Shown here piece after piece: positions 26,780 to 36,142 of a stretch of 64,000 nt of DNA. A program made the translations under genes and the position numbers. Every line of letters begins with the position of its first letter. Positions within the stretch are counted from its first letter, which is position 1. The DNA comes from Hyphomicrobium sp. CS1GBMeth3 (GTDB lineage: Bacteria > Pseudomonadota > Alphaproteobacteria > Rhizobiales > Hyphomicrobiaceae). Under the pieces are notes generated by a model. That model searched no databases. It saw nothing but the letters and a program-made list of their open reading frames with translations, and had not been told where the DNA came from. The stretch lies in assembly GCF_900117455.1 (NCBI RefSeq), contig NZ_FPHO01000003.1:1144501-1208500 (forward strand). Reading direction: 5' to 3'.

Positions 26780-27970
26780 TCAGTCGCGGGCCAGGCACAT
26801 GGCAACGCCCATGCCGCCGCCGATGCAGAGCGTGGCGAGGCCCTTCTTGGCGTCGCGCCGCTGCATTTCGTGCAGCAGCGTGACGAGGATGCGCGCGCCC
26901 GATGCGCCGATCGGATGGCCGATGGCGATAGCGCCGCCGTTGACGTTCACTTTGTCCGTATCCCAGCCGAGGCCCTTGTTGACGGAGATGGCCTGGGCAG
27001 CGAACGCCTCGTTGGCTTCGATGAGATCGAGGTCTTCGATCTTCCAGCCGGCCTTCTCGAGCGCCTTCTTGGAGGCGGGGATCGGCCCCGTGCCCATGAT
27101 CGACGGATCGACACCCGAGGTCGCCCACGACACGATGCGCGCGAGCGGCTTCACGCCACGCTTCGCCGCTTCCTCGGCCGTCATCAGCACCACAGCGGCT
27201 GCGCCGTCGTTGATGCCCGACGCATTGGCAGCCGTGACCGTGCCTTCCTTCGGATCGAAAGCAGGGCGCAGCTTGGAAATACCCTCAGCCGTCACGCCTT
27301 CCTTAATGTACTCGTCGGTGTCGACGACAACGTCGCCCTTCTTGCCCTTGATAGTGACAGGCGCGATCTCATCTTTGAACTTGCCGGACTTTCGAGCCGC
27401 TTCCGCCTTGTTCTGCGAAGCCGCAGCGAAAGCATCCTGCTCGGCGCGCGACACCTGCCACTGCCGCGCAACGTTCTCGGCCGTCGTGCCCATGTGATAG
27501 TTGTTGAAGGCATCCCACAGGCCATCCTTCACCATGGTGTCGACGAACTTCACGTCGCCCATCTTGGTACCGTCACGCATGTGAGCCGCATGCACGGAGC
27601 GGCTCATGCTCTCCTGGCCGCCCGCAACGACGATCGTCGCATCGCCAGTCTGGATCTGCTGCGCGCCGAGCGCGACGGCGCGCAGGCCCGAGCCGCAAAT
27701 CTGATTCACGCTCCACGCCGGCGTATCGACCGGGATGCCCGCCGCGATTGAGGCCTGCCGCGCAGGACCCTGTCCTTGTGCGGCCGTGAGAACCTGGCCG
27801 AGAATGACTTCGGAGACATCGCCCGGCTGTGTGTTCGCGCGCTCGAGCGCGGCTGTAATAGCCACCTTGCCGAGTTCATGCGCAGGCAAGCTCGCGAGCG
27901 AACCGTTGAAAGATCCGACAGGTGTTCTTGCGGCACCGGCGATGACGATTGTTGTGCTGTCCGCACTCAT
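26780..27970 (-). CDS. phbA: acetyl-CoA acetyltransferase (beta-ketothiolase)
   Basis: 396 residues. It condenses two acetyl-CoA into acetoacetyl-CoA. The nucleophile Cys is in [14 protein letters not shown], the His in [16 protein letters not shown], and the second Cys in [10 protein letters not shown]. The ATG at 27970 follows GAGGAGGAAG with ideal spacing. The frame stays open far upstream through the divergent phaR, but that extension is antisense to it. With phbB it makes the PHB monomer; the synthase phaC is not in this window. Confidence 0.96.
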   Translation of the reverse strand: MSADSTTIVIAGAARTPVGSFNGSLASLPAHELGKVAITAALERANTQPGDVSEVILGQVLTAAQGQGPARQASIAAGIPVDTPAWSVNQICGSGLRAVALGAQQIQTGDATIVVAGGQESMSRSVHAAHMRDGTKMGDVKFVDTMVKDGLWDAFNNYHMGTTAENVARQWQVSRAEQDAFAAASQNKAEAARKSGKFKDEIAPVTIKGKKGDVVVDTDEYIKEGVTAEGISKLRPAFDPKEGTVTAANASGINDGAAAVVLMTAEEAAKRGVKPLARIVSWATSGVDPSIMGTGPIPASKKALEKAGWKIEDLDLIEANEAFAAQAISVNKGLGWDTDKVNVNGGAIAIGHPIGASGARILVTLLHEMQRRDAKKGLATLCIGGGMGVAMCLARD

Positions 27971-28198
27971 GCGAGCTTCCTCCTCGGGGGGCAATCTTGG
28001 GCGTTTTTTGGCTTTGAGGTTAACGCACCGTCTTTGACATGCATCAACGACCGGGCGACCACAAATCACGATAGCAGCAGCGCATCGGCGCCCGCAATTG
28101 GCTCTTTCGCCGCGAACTTTGGCGACGGAAGTGCACTTATGTCTGGAAGCGACGGACCAGCCTGTGCTACGATGACGCACCGCAACGAGGTTATTTTG

Positions 28199-28852
28199 AT
28201 GGCCCAGCCGATGCTCAACAAATCCGACCCGCAGCCTGAGAAAAAAGAAGCGGTCGTCATCAAGAAGTACGCGAACCGTCGGCTCTACAATACCGAGACG
28301 AGCACGTACGTGACGCTCGAAGACCTCGCGCAGATGGTCCGCAATGACAAGGACTTCGTCGTCTACGACGCCAAGTCCGGCGACGACCTCACGCATGCGG
28401 TTCTGACGCAAATCATCGTCGAGCAGGAAAGCCGCGAAGGCGGACAGACGCTGCTCCCGATCCCGTTCCTGCGCCAGCTGATCCGCTTCTACGACGACAA
28501 CATCGGTACCATGGTGCCGAGCTATCTCCAGTTCAGTCTCGAGGCCTTGGTCAAGGAGCAGGAGAAATTCCGCTCCATGTTCGCGAGCGCCTTCGCCAAT
28601 CCCGCAGCCGCGTTCGAGGCCTACCAGGACCAAGCACGCAAGAACATGGCAATGTTCGAGCAGGCGATGGCCATGTGGACCTCCTTCGGCGGTGCAGCAA
28701 GCCAGGGCAAGAGGGACGATAAGACCAACGAAGATGCGGCACGCAGCGGCGGCACACCGGGCGAGGCTCCCAAGGCCGAACTCGACGAGCTCAAGGCGCA
28801 GCTTTCCGCAATGCAACAGCGCATCGACCGCCTCGCGAAGGACCGCGAGTAG
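28199..28852 (+). CDS. phaR: polyhydroxyalkanoate synthesis repressor PhaR
   Basis: 217 residues. The N-terminal DNA- and PHB-binding domain is [20 protein letters not shown] followed by [34 protein letters not shown], strongly conserved in the family. The C-terminal half is a coiled coil ([19 protein letters not shown]). PhaR represses phasin and its own gene and is released by binding PHB granules. It diverges from phbA with about 230 bases between. GAGG lies 9 bases before the ATG at 28199; an in-frame ATG at 28172 is an alternative. Confidence 0.94.
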   Translation: MAQPMLNKSDPQPEKKEAVVIKKYANRRLYNTETSTYVTLEDLAQMVRNDKDFVVYDAKSGDDLTHAVLTQIIVEQESREGGQTLLPIPFLRQLIRFYDDNIGTMVPSYLQFSLEALVKEQEKFRSMFASAFANPAAAFEAYQDQARKNMAMFEQAMAMWTSFGGAASQGKRDDKTNEDAARSGGTPGEAPKAELDELKAQLSAMQQRIDRLAKDRE

Positions 28853-28860
28853 CTGCCGGG

Positions 28861-29703
28861 TTAAATCCGCCCGTTCGACTTGAGCTCTTCGACCGACACG
28901 GGCGCGCCAAAAAGAAACCCCTGCAGGTAGGTGACGCCCGCCGCCTCGAGAAATGACGCGCCCGCCTCGTCTCCACCCCACTCCGCCACCGTCTCGAGCC
29001 CGAGCCCCTCGGCCATGTCGATGACCGACTTGGCCAAGGCACGTGCGCGTGGATCGTCCGGCAGGCCCGCGAGCAGCGCCGCGTCGATCTTGAGGATATC
29101 GAGGTTGAGCACCCGCAAATGGCGAAGCGACGTATTGCCGGCGCCGAAGTCATCGAGCGCAATCCGGCACCCGAGCGCGCGGAGCCTATCGAAGAAGGCG
29201 CGAGCGACATCGAAGTCGCGTATGGTGGCCGTCTCCGTCACCTCCACGATGAGGCGAGAATGGATATCCGAGCACCCTGCCGCGAGCCTTTGCAAAGCCG
29301 CAGACCAGTCGTCGTCGCCAGCGGTCAGGCTCGAGATATTGACCGCGAGCTTGAGCATGGGATCGGCTGCGAGCAGCGCGGCGCCAAGCTCGAGCGCCCG
29401 GCGATCGAGTTGGCCGACGAGCCCGAGCGCTTCCGCATCCTCGATGAACGTGCCCGCCGAGACGAGCATGCCATCGGGCAGTTTAAGCCGCAGAAGCGCT
29501 TCGTAGAACGCAACCTTGCGGCTCAAAGCAGTGACAACGGGCTGCAAAAAGAGGACGAAACGGTTCTCGTCGAGGGCTTCGAGCAGCCATGTGCGAGAAA
29601 ACGCTGCGGGTTCGCGGTCCGACACGATGCATCCTGCTCGATAAGCCGCACTACCCCCGGCGCGTCTTGTGACGGAGTTAGGTGAACCACACACAGGCGA
29701 CAT
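28861..29703 (-). CDS. stand-alone EAL-domain cyclic-di-GMP phosphodiesterase
   Basis: 280 residues with an EAL domain and only about 45 residues before it. Catalytic residues are kept: Glu in YEALLRL, Asn in LAVNISS, Glu in VEVTETA, the Asp pair in ALDDFGAG, Lys in [10 protein letters not shown], Glu in ETVAEWGGD and Gln in [10 protein letters not shown]. The usual EGVE reads EWGG here, a change next to a metal-site Glu that could alter activity. It is convergent with phaR, 8 bases apart. The exact start is uncertain: the frame opens at 29703, but the domain could start from a GTG near residue 28 ([13 protein letters not shown]). Confidence 0.88.
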   Translation of the reverse strand: MSPVCGSPNSVTRRAGGSAAYRAGCIVSDREPAAFSRTWLLEALDENRFVLFLQPVVTALSRKVAFYEALLRLKLPDGMLVSAGTFIEDAEALGLVGQLDRRALELGAALLAADPMLKLAVNISSLTAGDDDWSAALQRLAAGCSDIHSRLIVEVTETATIRDFDVARAFFDRLRALGCRIALDDFGAGNTSLRHLRVLNLDILKIDAALLAGLPDDPRARALAKSVIDMAEGLGLETVAEWGGDEAGASFLEAAGVTYLQGFLFGAPVSVEELKSNGRI

Positions 29704-29820
29704 CTCTTGCGAGATACCGCTGCCAACCGTACCAGACGATCAGGCCCCCCGCATCCACAAGCAGCGCGCAACCGTTTTGGCGCGCGATGCGCGGGATAGA
29801 ATGACGGGCGAGGAGATCAT

Positions 29821-30270
29821 CTAGTTGGCGCTGCCGAAACCGATATCGCGACGTGCGACACGGATGGAGATGATAGCGCCCGCCACGACGTCGATCAGCA
29901 TGACCATAAGCATGACGAAGAAGACGGAAGTCGCTGCCTGCGGAATGACGATAAACTCGACCAGCACCGCAATGAACACCAGCATGGATAAGCCGTGGTC
30001 GATCAGTCCGGACGAAGACGTGTAGGTGGCTTTCACGATCTCGATGAACAGAATGACGAGTGTCACCAGGATGATGAGGTCACCCCAGGTGAAATCCCAG
30101 GTGCCACCGCTGATCATATGGAAGCTGAAGATCGTCTCCGAGAGGAGCGCGCGCGCTGCCGCGCCGCCGTCAACGGCAGTGCCCTCCGCACCGGACGAGC
30201 CGGAGAACAAAACGATGACGTTGTAGAGAACGAAAGCAATAATGGTAAGCGGAATGGCTCTCAGCGACAT
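29821..30270 (-). CDS. four-helix inner membrane protein, unknown
   Basis: 149 residues with four likely membrane segments: IPLTIIAFVLYNVIVLF, LIILVTLVILFIEIVKATY, GLSMLVFIAVLVEFIVIP and VFFVMLMVMLIDVVAGAIISI. The stretch between the first and second is extracytoplasmic. The C-terminus (RVARRDIGFGSAN) is cytoplasmic. Similar small proteins are common in alphaproteobacteria without a known role. A terminator for the upstream gene rpmF lies between this gene and rpmF. Confidence 0.78.
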   Translation of the reverse strand: MSLRAIPLTIIAFVLYNVIVLFSGSSGAEGTAVDGGAAARALLSETIFSFHMISGGTWDFTWGDLIILVTLVILFIEIVKATYTSSSGLIDHGLSMLVFIAVLVEFIVIPQAATSVFFVMLMVMLIDVVAGAIISIRVARRDIGFGSAN

Positions 30271-30335
30271 TGGTTGCTCCTGCTGGCCCCGGACGTCTGG
30301 CTCGTAACCTATCCTCCGAAAGATTGCGAGCCATC

Positions 30336-30372
30336 ACAACAAAAACGACGGCACCCATTAGGCACCGTCGTT
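30336..30372 (-). terminator. intrinsic terminator of rpmF
   Basis: On the minus strand AACGACGG pairs with CCGTCGTT and is followed by TTTGTTG. It lies about 70 bases after the rpmF stop. Confidence 0.7.
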
Positions 30373-30440
30373 GCTTTGAACACGCTCGTGACTGTCGAGC
30401 CGCATGTGGCAGATCGAAGGCGATCCGCCGTGCTCCGCGC

Positions 30441-30626
30441 TCAGGCGTCGGACTTCGGCTCGAGGATCTGCCGGCCGCGATATTTGCCGGTCTTGAGATC
30501 GATGTGATGCGGACGGCGACGCTCGCCGCTGTCCTTGTCCTCGACATAGGCGGGAGCGCTGAGCTTGTCGTGCGACTGGCGCTGGCCCTTCTTCATGGGC
30601 GAGGTCTTTTTCCTAGGAACAGCCAT
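30441..30626 (-). CDS. rpmF: 50S ribosomal protein L32
   Basis: 61 residues. [20 protein letters not shown] is the alphaproteobacterial L32 start, and [17 protein letters not shown] the end. It lacks the four zinc cysteines, as usual in this class. It lies about 290 bases downstream of mtgA, an order common in Hyphomicrobiales. Confidence 0.97.
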   Translation of the reverse strand: MAVPRKKTSPMKKGQRQSHDKLSAPAYVEDKDSGERRRPHHIDLKTGKYRGRQILEPKSDA

Positions 30627-30913
30627 AGGTTAACTCCGGTGATCGCGGCGCCAGCCTGGGGCGCCCGCAAGGCTCTCAATTGGGTCGATCGGTGGAGGCT
30701 TTTGCCCGGTCCAGCGGCCCGACGCGGTTGCCGGCGGCCAAAACAATGAGCGACGCCAACCTTCCGATCGGGCGCCGCAGCTCCAAAACCAAAGATCGCG
30801 GCCTTATAGCGGCAATCCCGTGCCGACGCCAGATGATTTTGGCCTGGGCCAACCGGCAGGAAACACAGCAGAATCCCGGCCGGATCGCGAGGCTGCCCGA
30901 TGCCGGCGGCAAC

Positions 30914-32617
30914 CTAGGGCGGCCCGAAGTTGATCATCGGCGCCCAGTCGTCGGACTTTGGCTGCTGTTGCTGCAGCTTGCGAGCGGGGGCGGCAGGGCG
31001 CTTCTGCGCCGGGACCTTGCGAGCCGTGGGCCTCTTGACCACCGTAGGCACAGCCGATGCCGGACGCGGCGCGGGCGCCGCAGCGGAGGTCACGCACGAT
31101 GCGACAGCTCCATAGGCCCTCACGCGCGCCTGCACGACCCGCGCTTTGGCCGACGTCTGCGGCCCGGGCGAGCCGGCGTTGCGCACGACAGGGTTGGGAA
31201 GCACGGCCGCGAGCAGCGCGGACTCGCGCTCGCTGAGCCGCGCTGCGGACTTGTTGAAGTGATGGCGCGCCGCGGCCTCCGCACCGAACACGCCGGGCGC
31301 CCATTCCGCGATGTTGAGATAGACCTCGAGCACACGCCACTTCGGCCATACAAGCTCCATCAGCAGCGTCAGCGGGATCTCGATGACCTTGCGCAGATAG
31401 CTCTTGGCATTCCACAGGAACAGATTCTTCGTCACCTGCATGGAGATCGTGCTGGCACCGCGCGGCGTGCCTCTGGCGGCGCGGTCGATGGCCTCCTTGA
31501 TCGCCGCCGTATCGATGCCGCTGTGCTCGCAAAAGCGCCCGTCCTCCGACACGATCACAGCCCGCACGAGATGCGGAGAGATGGCGCTGAGCGGCACCCA
31601 CCTGCGATCAATCGCCGTGCCGCCGAGAAGCTGCGTCAGCATCAGCATCGAGCCTGGCGGATTGACGAAGCGAAACAGGACCATGAGCACCAGCACGAGC
31701 GCGAAGTAGCTCGCAACCGCATAAAGACCGTAGCGGATCGCCGTGCGCAGATAGCCCGCCCAAGGCGTAGCACGTCCCGTCGCAGCTTCGGATCGCGGCG
31801 CGATGTCAGCCACGTCCGAGCGCGAAGCGCGCAACGCCGGGTCCAGCCGGCGCCCCAGCGTTATGAGGTGCGGATCTTCCCGTGACTCGGGTGGATGAAA
31901 AAGATCCTTGGCCGCCAATTCGAAAGCGGCATCGCGGGTATCGGGCCCGGAAACGTCTGACGAGACCTCGGACGCATCGACGGCGGCGGCAGGGCTCGCA
32001 ACCGACAACCGCGGCGCTGGCTGTGGCGGATCAGGAGCTTGCTCCGAACTCGCTGGAGGATCGCCGGACGACTCCAGCTCCGGCTCCGCTGCTGGCAAGT
32101 CGAGCGACGGCGAAACGCTCTCTTCAGCCGGCGCGGGCTCCACGGGCAAAACAGGAGGCGGCTCCGCCAGCGCTTCCGCGATCGCGCCGCGCCAGGGCTC
32201 GCTATCGCTGACGTCCGGTGGCGCAGTTTCCGTACCCTGGAAAACCTCCGGCTCTGGCTCAGCCACAGGAGCGGCAGGGGGCGCACCCTGCTCGGCAGGC
32301 GAGACGGAAAAGATGTCCGTCTCCGGGCTTGGCACCGAGACTTGCACCGGCTCCGGATCGTCGACAGCATTCACACGCTGGTCGAGTGCAGCGCTTTCGG
32401 GTGCGTCAGCCAGTGGGTCTTCGGGCGCATCGGGTGGTGTTGATACCGCGTGCGCCTCGGGCGAAGCCGCGCGCTCTTCCGTGCCCTGCGGAGAAGGATC
32501 CCGCGTGGCTGGCCCCCCTTCGGAACGGGGTGCATCGGCAAATGACGCCGCCTCGCTGGGCGACCCCTCCGCCTCACGGGTGTCCTTATCCACCACGGAT
32601 GCTATATCCCGCGCCAC
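30914..32617 (-). CDS. mtgA: monofunctional peptidoglycan transglycosylase with a long acidic N-terminal extension
   Basis: 567 residues, more than twice the normal MtgA length. Residues about 330-490 are a GT51 domain that polymerises lipid II glycan strands: VSEDGRFCEHSG with the catalytic Glu, RGASTISMQVTKNLFLW, and VLEVYLNIAEWAPGVFGAEAAARHHF. A single membrane anchor (about 294-315) precedes it. Residues 1 to about 285 are low-complexity, rich in E, P, S and A, and would be cytoplasmic. The C-terminal 70 residues are basic and proline-rich (KRPTARKVPAQKRPAAP). The annotated start at 32617 lies 34 bases from the divergent ispA start. A start nearer the anchor cannot be excluded. Confidence 0.85.
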   Translation of the reverse strand: MARDIASVVDKDTREAEGSPSEAASFADAPRSEGGPATRDPSPQGTEERAASPEAHAVSTPPDAPEDPLADAPESAALDQRVNAVDDPEPVQVSVPSPETDIFSVSPAEQGAPPAAPVAEPEPEVFQGTETAPPDVSDSEPWRGAIAEALAEPPPVLPVEPAPAEESVSPSLDLPAAEPELESSGDPPASSEQAPDPPQPAPRLSVASPAAAVDASEVSSDVSGPDTRDAAFELAAKDLFHPPESREDPHLITLGRRLDPALRASRSDVADIAPRSEAATGRATPWAGYLRTAIRYGLYAVASYFALVLVLMVLFRFVNPPGSMLMLTQLLGGTAIDRRWVPLSAISPHLVRAVIVSEDGRFCEHSGIDTAAIKEAIDRAARGTPRGASTISMQVTKNLFLWNAKSYLRKVIEIPLTLLMELVWPKWRVLEVYLNIAEWAPGVFGAEAAARHHFNKSAARLSERESALLAAVLPNPVVRNAGSPGPQTSAKARVVQARVRAYGAVASCVTSAAAPAPRPASAVPTVVKRPTARKVPAQKRPAAPARKLQQQQPKSDDWAPMINFGPP

Positions 32618-32651
32618 TCACGTCCTTCAGAATGTCCTAGGTACTTCGTCA

Positions 32652-33569
32652 ATGACCTTCGCGCAAAGGCTGGATCGGATCAGAGGGCTAACGGAGGCCC
32701 GTCTGGAGAAGCTCTTAGGGGCAGAAACTGACGCACAAAATCAAGACGGCTCCCCCCCGCGCCGGCTTCGCGACGCTATCGGCCATGCGACGCTCGGGGG
32801 CGGAAAAAGGTTCCGGCCCTATCTTGTCGTCGAGAGTGCCGCACTTTTCGGCCTTTCCGAGGCGGAAGCCATTGATACGGCCGCTGCCCTCGAATGCGTC
32901 CATTGCTACTCCCTCGTTCACGACGACCTGCCGGCCATGGACAACGACGCCACGCGCCGCGGTTTGCCTACGGTTTGGAAGGCTTACGACGAATGGACGG
33001 CGATCCTCGCCGGCGATGCCCTGTTAACGTTCGCCTTCGAGATCCTGAGCCGGCCCGAAGCTCACCCGAGCCCGGAAGTGCGCCTTGATCTGACAGCCGG
33101 CCTTGCCAAGGCCGCGGGCATGGCCGGGATGGTCGGTGGCCAGGCGCTCGACCTCGAGGCGGAGCGCTTAGGTGCTGGAAAACCGCCAGCTCTCAACGAG
33201 ATCTTGCATCTGCAAAGCCTGAAAACGGGAGCCTTGATCCGCTTCGCCTGCGAAGCCGGCGCCATCCTGGGCCAAGCCAAGCCGGACGAGCGGCAGGCTT
33301 TGCGCACCTACGGCAAGGAAATCGGGCTCGCGTTTCAGATTGCCGACGATCTGCTCGACGCCGAAGGCGACGCTGCGACCGTCGGCAAGGCGGTGAGCAA
33401 GGATGCCGCCGCCGGCAAGGCGACGCTGGTCTCTCTGATGGGCATCGACGCGGCGCGCGCCGAGTTGCAGCGGGTCGAGCAGGCCGCCGTCGACGCACTG
33501 CGCTCCTTCGGCCCGCGAGCCGAGCCGCTGACCGAGGCCGCACGCTTTGTCGCCAGCCGCAATCGTTAA
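32652..33569 (+). CDS. ispA: farnesyl/geranyl diphosphate synthase
   Basis: 305 residues. It builds C15 isoprenoid diphosphate from IPP and DMAPP. The first Asp-rich motif is in HDDLPAMDND and the second in QIADDLLDAEGD. GGGKRFRPYLV holds the conserved Lys and Arg, and LQSLKTGALIRFACEAG the Lys-Thr pair. The ATG at 32652 (MTFAQRLDRI) fits the family length, although no good ribosome site precedes it. In this order ispA is often followed by dxs; here der follows instead. Confidence 0.94.
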   Translation: MTFAQRLDRIRGLTEARLEKLLGAETDAQNQDGSPPRRLRDAIGHATLGGGKRFRPYLVVESAALFGLSEAEAIDTAAALECVHCYSLVHDDLPAMDNDATRRGLPTVWKAYDEWTAILAGDALLTFAFEILSRPEAHPSPEVRLDLTAGLAKAAGMAGMVGGQALDLEAERLGAGKPPALNEILHLQSLKTGALIRFACEAGAILGQAKPDERQALRTYGKEIGLAFQIADDLLDAEGDAATVGKAVSKDAAAGKATLVSLMGIDAARAELQRVEQAAVDALRSFGPRAEPLTEAARFVASRNR

Positions 33570-33662
33570 CCGCGCCCACCGCGCCATCTCTCCCTTTTGC
33601 TTTTCTCGCGATTTCAGGCCATAAGCCGCCCCTTGACGCGAATACGCGCGCGAAGAGATCGC

Positions 33663-35045
33663 ATGATTCCGAAGATCGCCATCGTCGGCCGGCCCAACGT
33701 GGGCAAGTCGACCCTGTTTAACCGCCTGACGGGCTCACGTGCCGCGCTGGTCTCCGACCTGCCGGGGCTGACGCGCGACCGCAAGGAAGGGGAAGCGGAG
33801 CTCGGCGGCCATCCGATCAAGATCATCGATACGGCCGGCCTCGAGGTTGCGGCGAAAGGCTCGATCGCGGACCGCATGCGCCAGCAGACCGAGGCGGCGA
33901 TCGAGCTTGCCGACCTCGTGCTGTTTGTCATCGATGCGCGCGACGGCGTCACCGCGACCGACGAGACCTTCGCGCGTACCGTGCGTGCGTCAGGCCGCCC
34001 CGTCGTGCTGATTGCCAACAAGTGCGAGGGCCGCACCTCCGACGAAGGCTTCTACGAGGCGTTCAAGCTCGGCCTCGGCGAGCCCGTCGCCATCTCGGCC
34101 GAGCACGGCCTTGGCCTCAGCGATCTTGAGCGCGACGCGCTCGCGGCACTGGGCCTCAAGCCGAAGCAGCGCCCGCGCAAGGGCGACTCCAGTGAGGAGA
34201 GCGAGGAAGAGCACGAAGGCGAGCGTCCGCTGCGCGTTGCGATCGTCGGACGCCCCAACGCCGGCAAATCGACCCTCGTCAACGCGCTGATCGGCGAGGA
34301 TCGGATGATCACCGGGCCCGAGCCCGGCCTCACGCGCGATTCCGTCGCGAGCGACATCTCCTGGCAAGGCCGCCCCATCCGCCTGTTCGACACCGCCGGC
34401 TTGCGCCGCAAGGCCAAGGTCACCGAGCTCGCGGAGAAGCTCTCGACCAGCGACACCATACGCGCCATCCGCTTCGCCGAGGTCGTCGTGCTTCTGCTCG
34501 ACGCCGAGCGCGGCCTCGAGCACCAGGACCTCACCATCGGCGATCTCGTCACCCAGGAAGGGCGCGCCCTCGTCATCGCACTCAACAAGTGGGATCGCGT
34601 CGAGGAGAAGCAGAGTTATCTGAAGGAGCTGCACCGCAAGGTCGCGGAGGGCTTGGCGCAGGTGCCGGGCGTCTCCGTGGTGCCGATCTCGGCTGCGAGC
34701 GAGAAGGGATTGGACAAGCTCCTGCGTGCCATCGTGAGCGCGGCCGAGGTGTGGAACCGCCGTGTCCCGACGCCCGAGCTGAACCGCTGGCTCGCGGAAG
34801 CGCTCGCCCGGCATGCGCCGCCGGCTCCCTCCGGTCGCCGGCTCAAGATCCGCTATATGACGCAGCCGTCGACACGCCCGCCGACGTTCGTTGCCTTCTG
34901 CTCGCGCCCCGATGCGCTGCCGAAGCCCTACCAGAAATACCTGACCAACAGCCTGCGCGCGGCCTTCGATCTGCCGGGAGTTCCCATCCGGTTGAACCTG
35001 CGCGGCGGGGACAATCCGTTCGCGCCGAAACGCCGCCGTGGTTAA
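33663..35045 (+). CDS. der: ribosome biogenesis GTPase Der (EngA)
   Basis: 460 residues with two GTPase domains and a KH-like C-terminus. Domain 1: GRPNVGKSTLFNRL, DTAGL, NKCEG. Domain 2, from about residue 190: GRPNAGKSTLVNALI, DTAGLRRK, NKWD. The acidic linker (SSEESEEEHEGE) between them is usual. It acts in 50S subunit assembly. I chose the ATG at 33663 (MIPKIAIVGRPN), because the 22 extra upstream codons are arginine-rich and unconserved. Confidence 0.97.
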   Translation: MIPKIAIVGRPNVGKSTLFNRLTGSRAALVSDLPGLTRDRKEGEAELGGHPIKIIDTAGLEVAAKGSIADRMRQQTEAAIELADLVLFVIDARDGVTATDETFARTVRASGRPVVLIANKCEGRTSDEGFYEAFKLGLGEPVAISAEHGLGLSDLERDALAALGLKPKQRPRKGDSSEESEEEHEGERPLRVAIVGRPNAGKSTLVNALIGEDRMITGPEPGLTRDSVASDISWQGRPIRLFDTAGLRRKAKVTELAEKLSTSDTIRAIRFAEVVVLLLDAERGLEHQDLTIGDLVTQEGRALVIALNKWDRVEEKQSYLKELHRKVAEGLAQVPGVSVVPISAASEKGLDKLLRAIVSAAEVWNRRVPTPELNRWLAEALARHAPPAPSGRRLKIRYMTQPSTRPPTFVAFCSRPDALPKPYQKYLTNSLRAAFDLPGVPIRLNLRGGDNPFAPKRRRG

Positions 35046-35153
35046 TCACGCCGCAGGCGGAAGAATCCGGCTGGCGCAGGACAAACGGCCGGGCTAGGTT
35101 CCGGCCGGGGATCTGGCCGGCAGACAAAACGAACAAGCAACCAGGGATGCACG

Positions 35154-35447
35154 ATGTCCGATCTGTTTCGTAATGCGATGAATAAAGTTTCGATCACGCG
35201 CGCGCTCTTTGCGCTTCCCCTAGCGATCGCCCTCACTGTTACGACCGTCGAAGCCGGTGCCTACAGCAAGAAAGTCGAGAACTCCTGCCGCGCCGATTAC
35301 AAGACACACTGCCCCGCATACAAAGAGGGGACATCTGCGCTGCGTAGCTGCATGACGCTTGCCGGCCGCCGAGGCAATCTGAGCCGCCGCTGCGTCAACG
35401 CATTGACCGACGCCGGCCTGGTGCCGCGCAAGTATCGCAAGCGCTGA
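35154..35447 (+). CDS. small secreted cysteine-rich protein (GLG1-repeat-like)
   Basis: 97 residues. A signal peptide (ITRALFALPLAIALTVTTVEA) precedes a basic mature protein with four cysteines in the pattern SCRADYKTHCP, then LRSCMTLAGR, then LSRRCVNAL. The spacing C-x7-C-x(13-15)-C-x(11)-C resembles the cysteine-rich GLG1/FGFR-type repeat seen in small alphaproteobacterial secreted proteins. The C-terminus is very basic (RKYRKR). Function unknown; two disulfides in the periplasm are likely. It follows der by about 110 bases. Confidence 0.75.
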   Translation: MSDLFRNAMNKVSITRALFALPLAIALTVTTVEAGAYSKKVENSCRADYKTHCPAYKEGTSALRSCMTLAGRRGNLSRRCVNALTDAGLVPRKYRKR

Positions 35448-35678
35448 TCGGGGTTCCCTAGAATCGCAGCGGGCGGGAGCACGGCAGCGAACCCGAAGAT
35501 GCTGCCTAGCTCACCGCCCGCACGGGCGTCACCCATGATGGCGCCGCACCGGACCTCGGTAAATAGGCGAGGGTGCCATCGACATCAAGCCCCTTCCGTG
35601 ATCTTTTTCACGCCGAGCCGCGGGTGTTGCTTTGCGCCACCACGCTACGCACGGAAGGGATTTGAATAAACGTCCGCA

Positions 35679-36137
35679 ATGAGCGATCCGGCAGAGGTCC
35701 TGTTCTATCATCTCGAGCGCGCACCGCTCGAGCGCGTGCTGCCGTCACTGCTCGAGCGCACACTGGAGCGCGGCTGGCGCGCTGTCGTGCAGTCGGGCAG
35801 CAGCGAGCGCCTCGAGGCGCTCGACCTCGCGCTCTGGACCTCCAATGACGCGAGCTTCCTGCCGCACGGCACAGCGCGGGACGGCGATCCCGCCCGCCAG
35901 CCGGTCTACCTCACGACCGGCGACGAAACGCCGAACGGCGCTGGCGTGCGCTTTCTCGTCGACGGCGCGGAAATGGCTGAGTTCTCAGGCTTCGTGCGCA
36001 TCGTCTGCCTGTTCGACGGCAACGATCCGGAAGCGACCGCCAAGGCGCGCGCACAGTGGAAGTCGGCGAAGGCAAGCGGGTGCGCCGTCACCTATTGGCG
36101 CCAGTCGGAAAGCGGCCGCTGGGAAAAGCAGGGCTGA
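35679..36137 (+). CDS. holC: DNA polymerase III chi subunit
   Basis: 152 residues. The pattern follows alphaproteobacterial chi: VLFYHLERAPLERVLPSLLERTLERGWRAVV, then ALDLALWTSNDASFLPHG, then VYLTTGDETPNGAGVRFLVDGA and RIVCLFDGND. Chi links the clamp loader to SSB. The start is the ATG at 35679, with no strong ribosome site. It is convergent with the nucleotidase at 36143-36928, 5 bases apart. In this order holC usually follows pepA; here it follows der and a small secreted protein. Confidence 0.9.
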   Translation: MSDPAEVLFYHLERAPLERVLPSLLERTLERGWRAVVQSGSSERLEALDLALWTSNDASFLPHGTARDGDPARQPVYLTTGDETPNGAGVRFLVDGAEMAEFSGFVRIVCLFDGNDPEATAKARAQWKSAKASGCAVTYWRQSESGRWEKQG

Positions 36138-36142
36138 CGCCC

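Noticed and set aside
31908..32651. A 248-codon Ser/Gly/Ala-rich frame leading into ispA
   Set aside because: It is antisense to the low-complexity arm of mtgA. The repeat-like composition is the shadow of that arm, and the ispA homology begins only at 32652.
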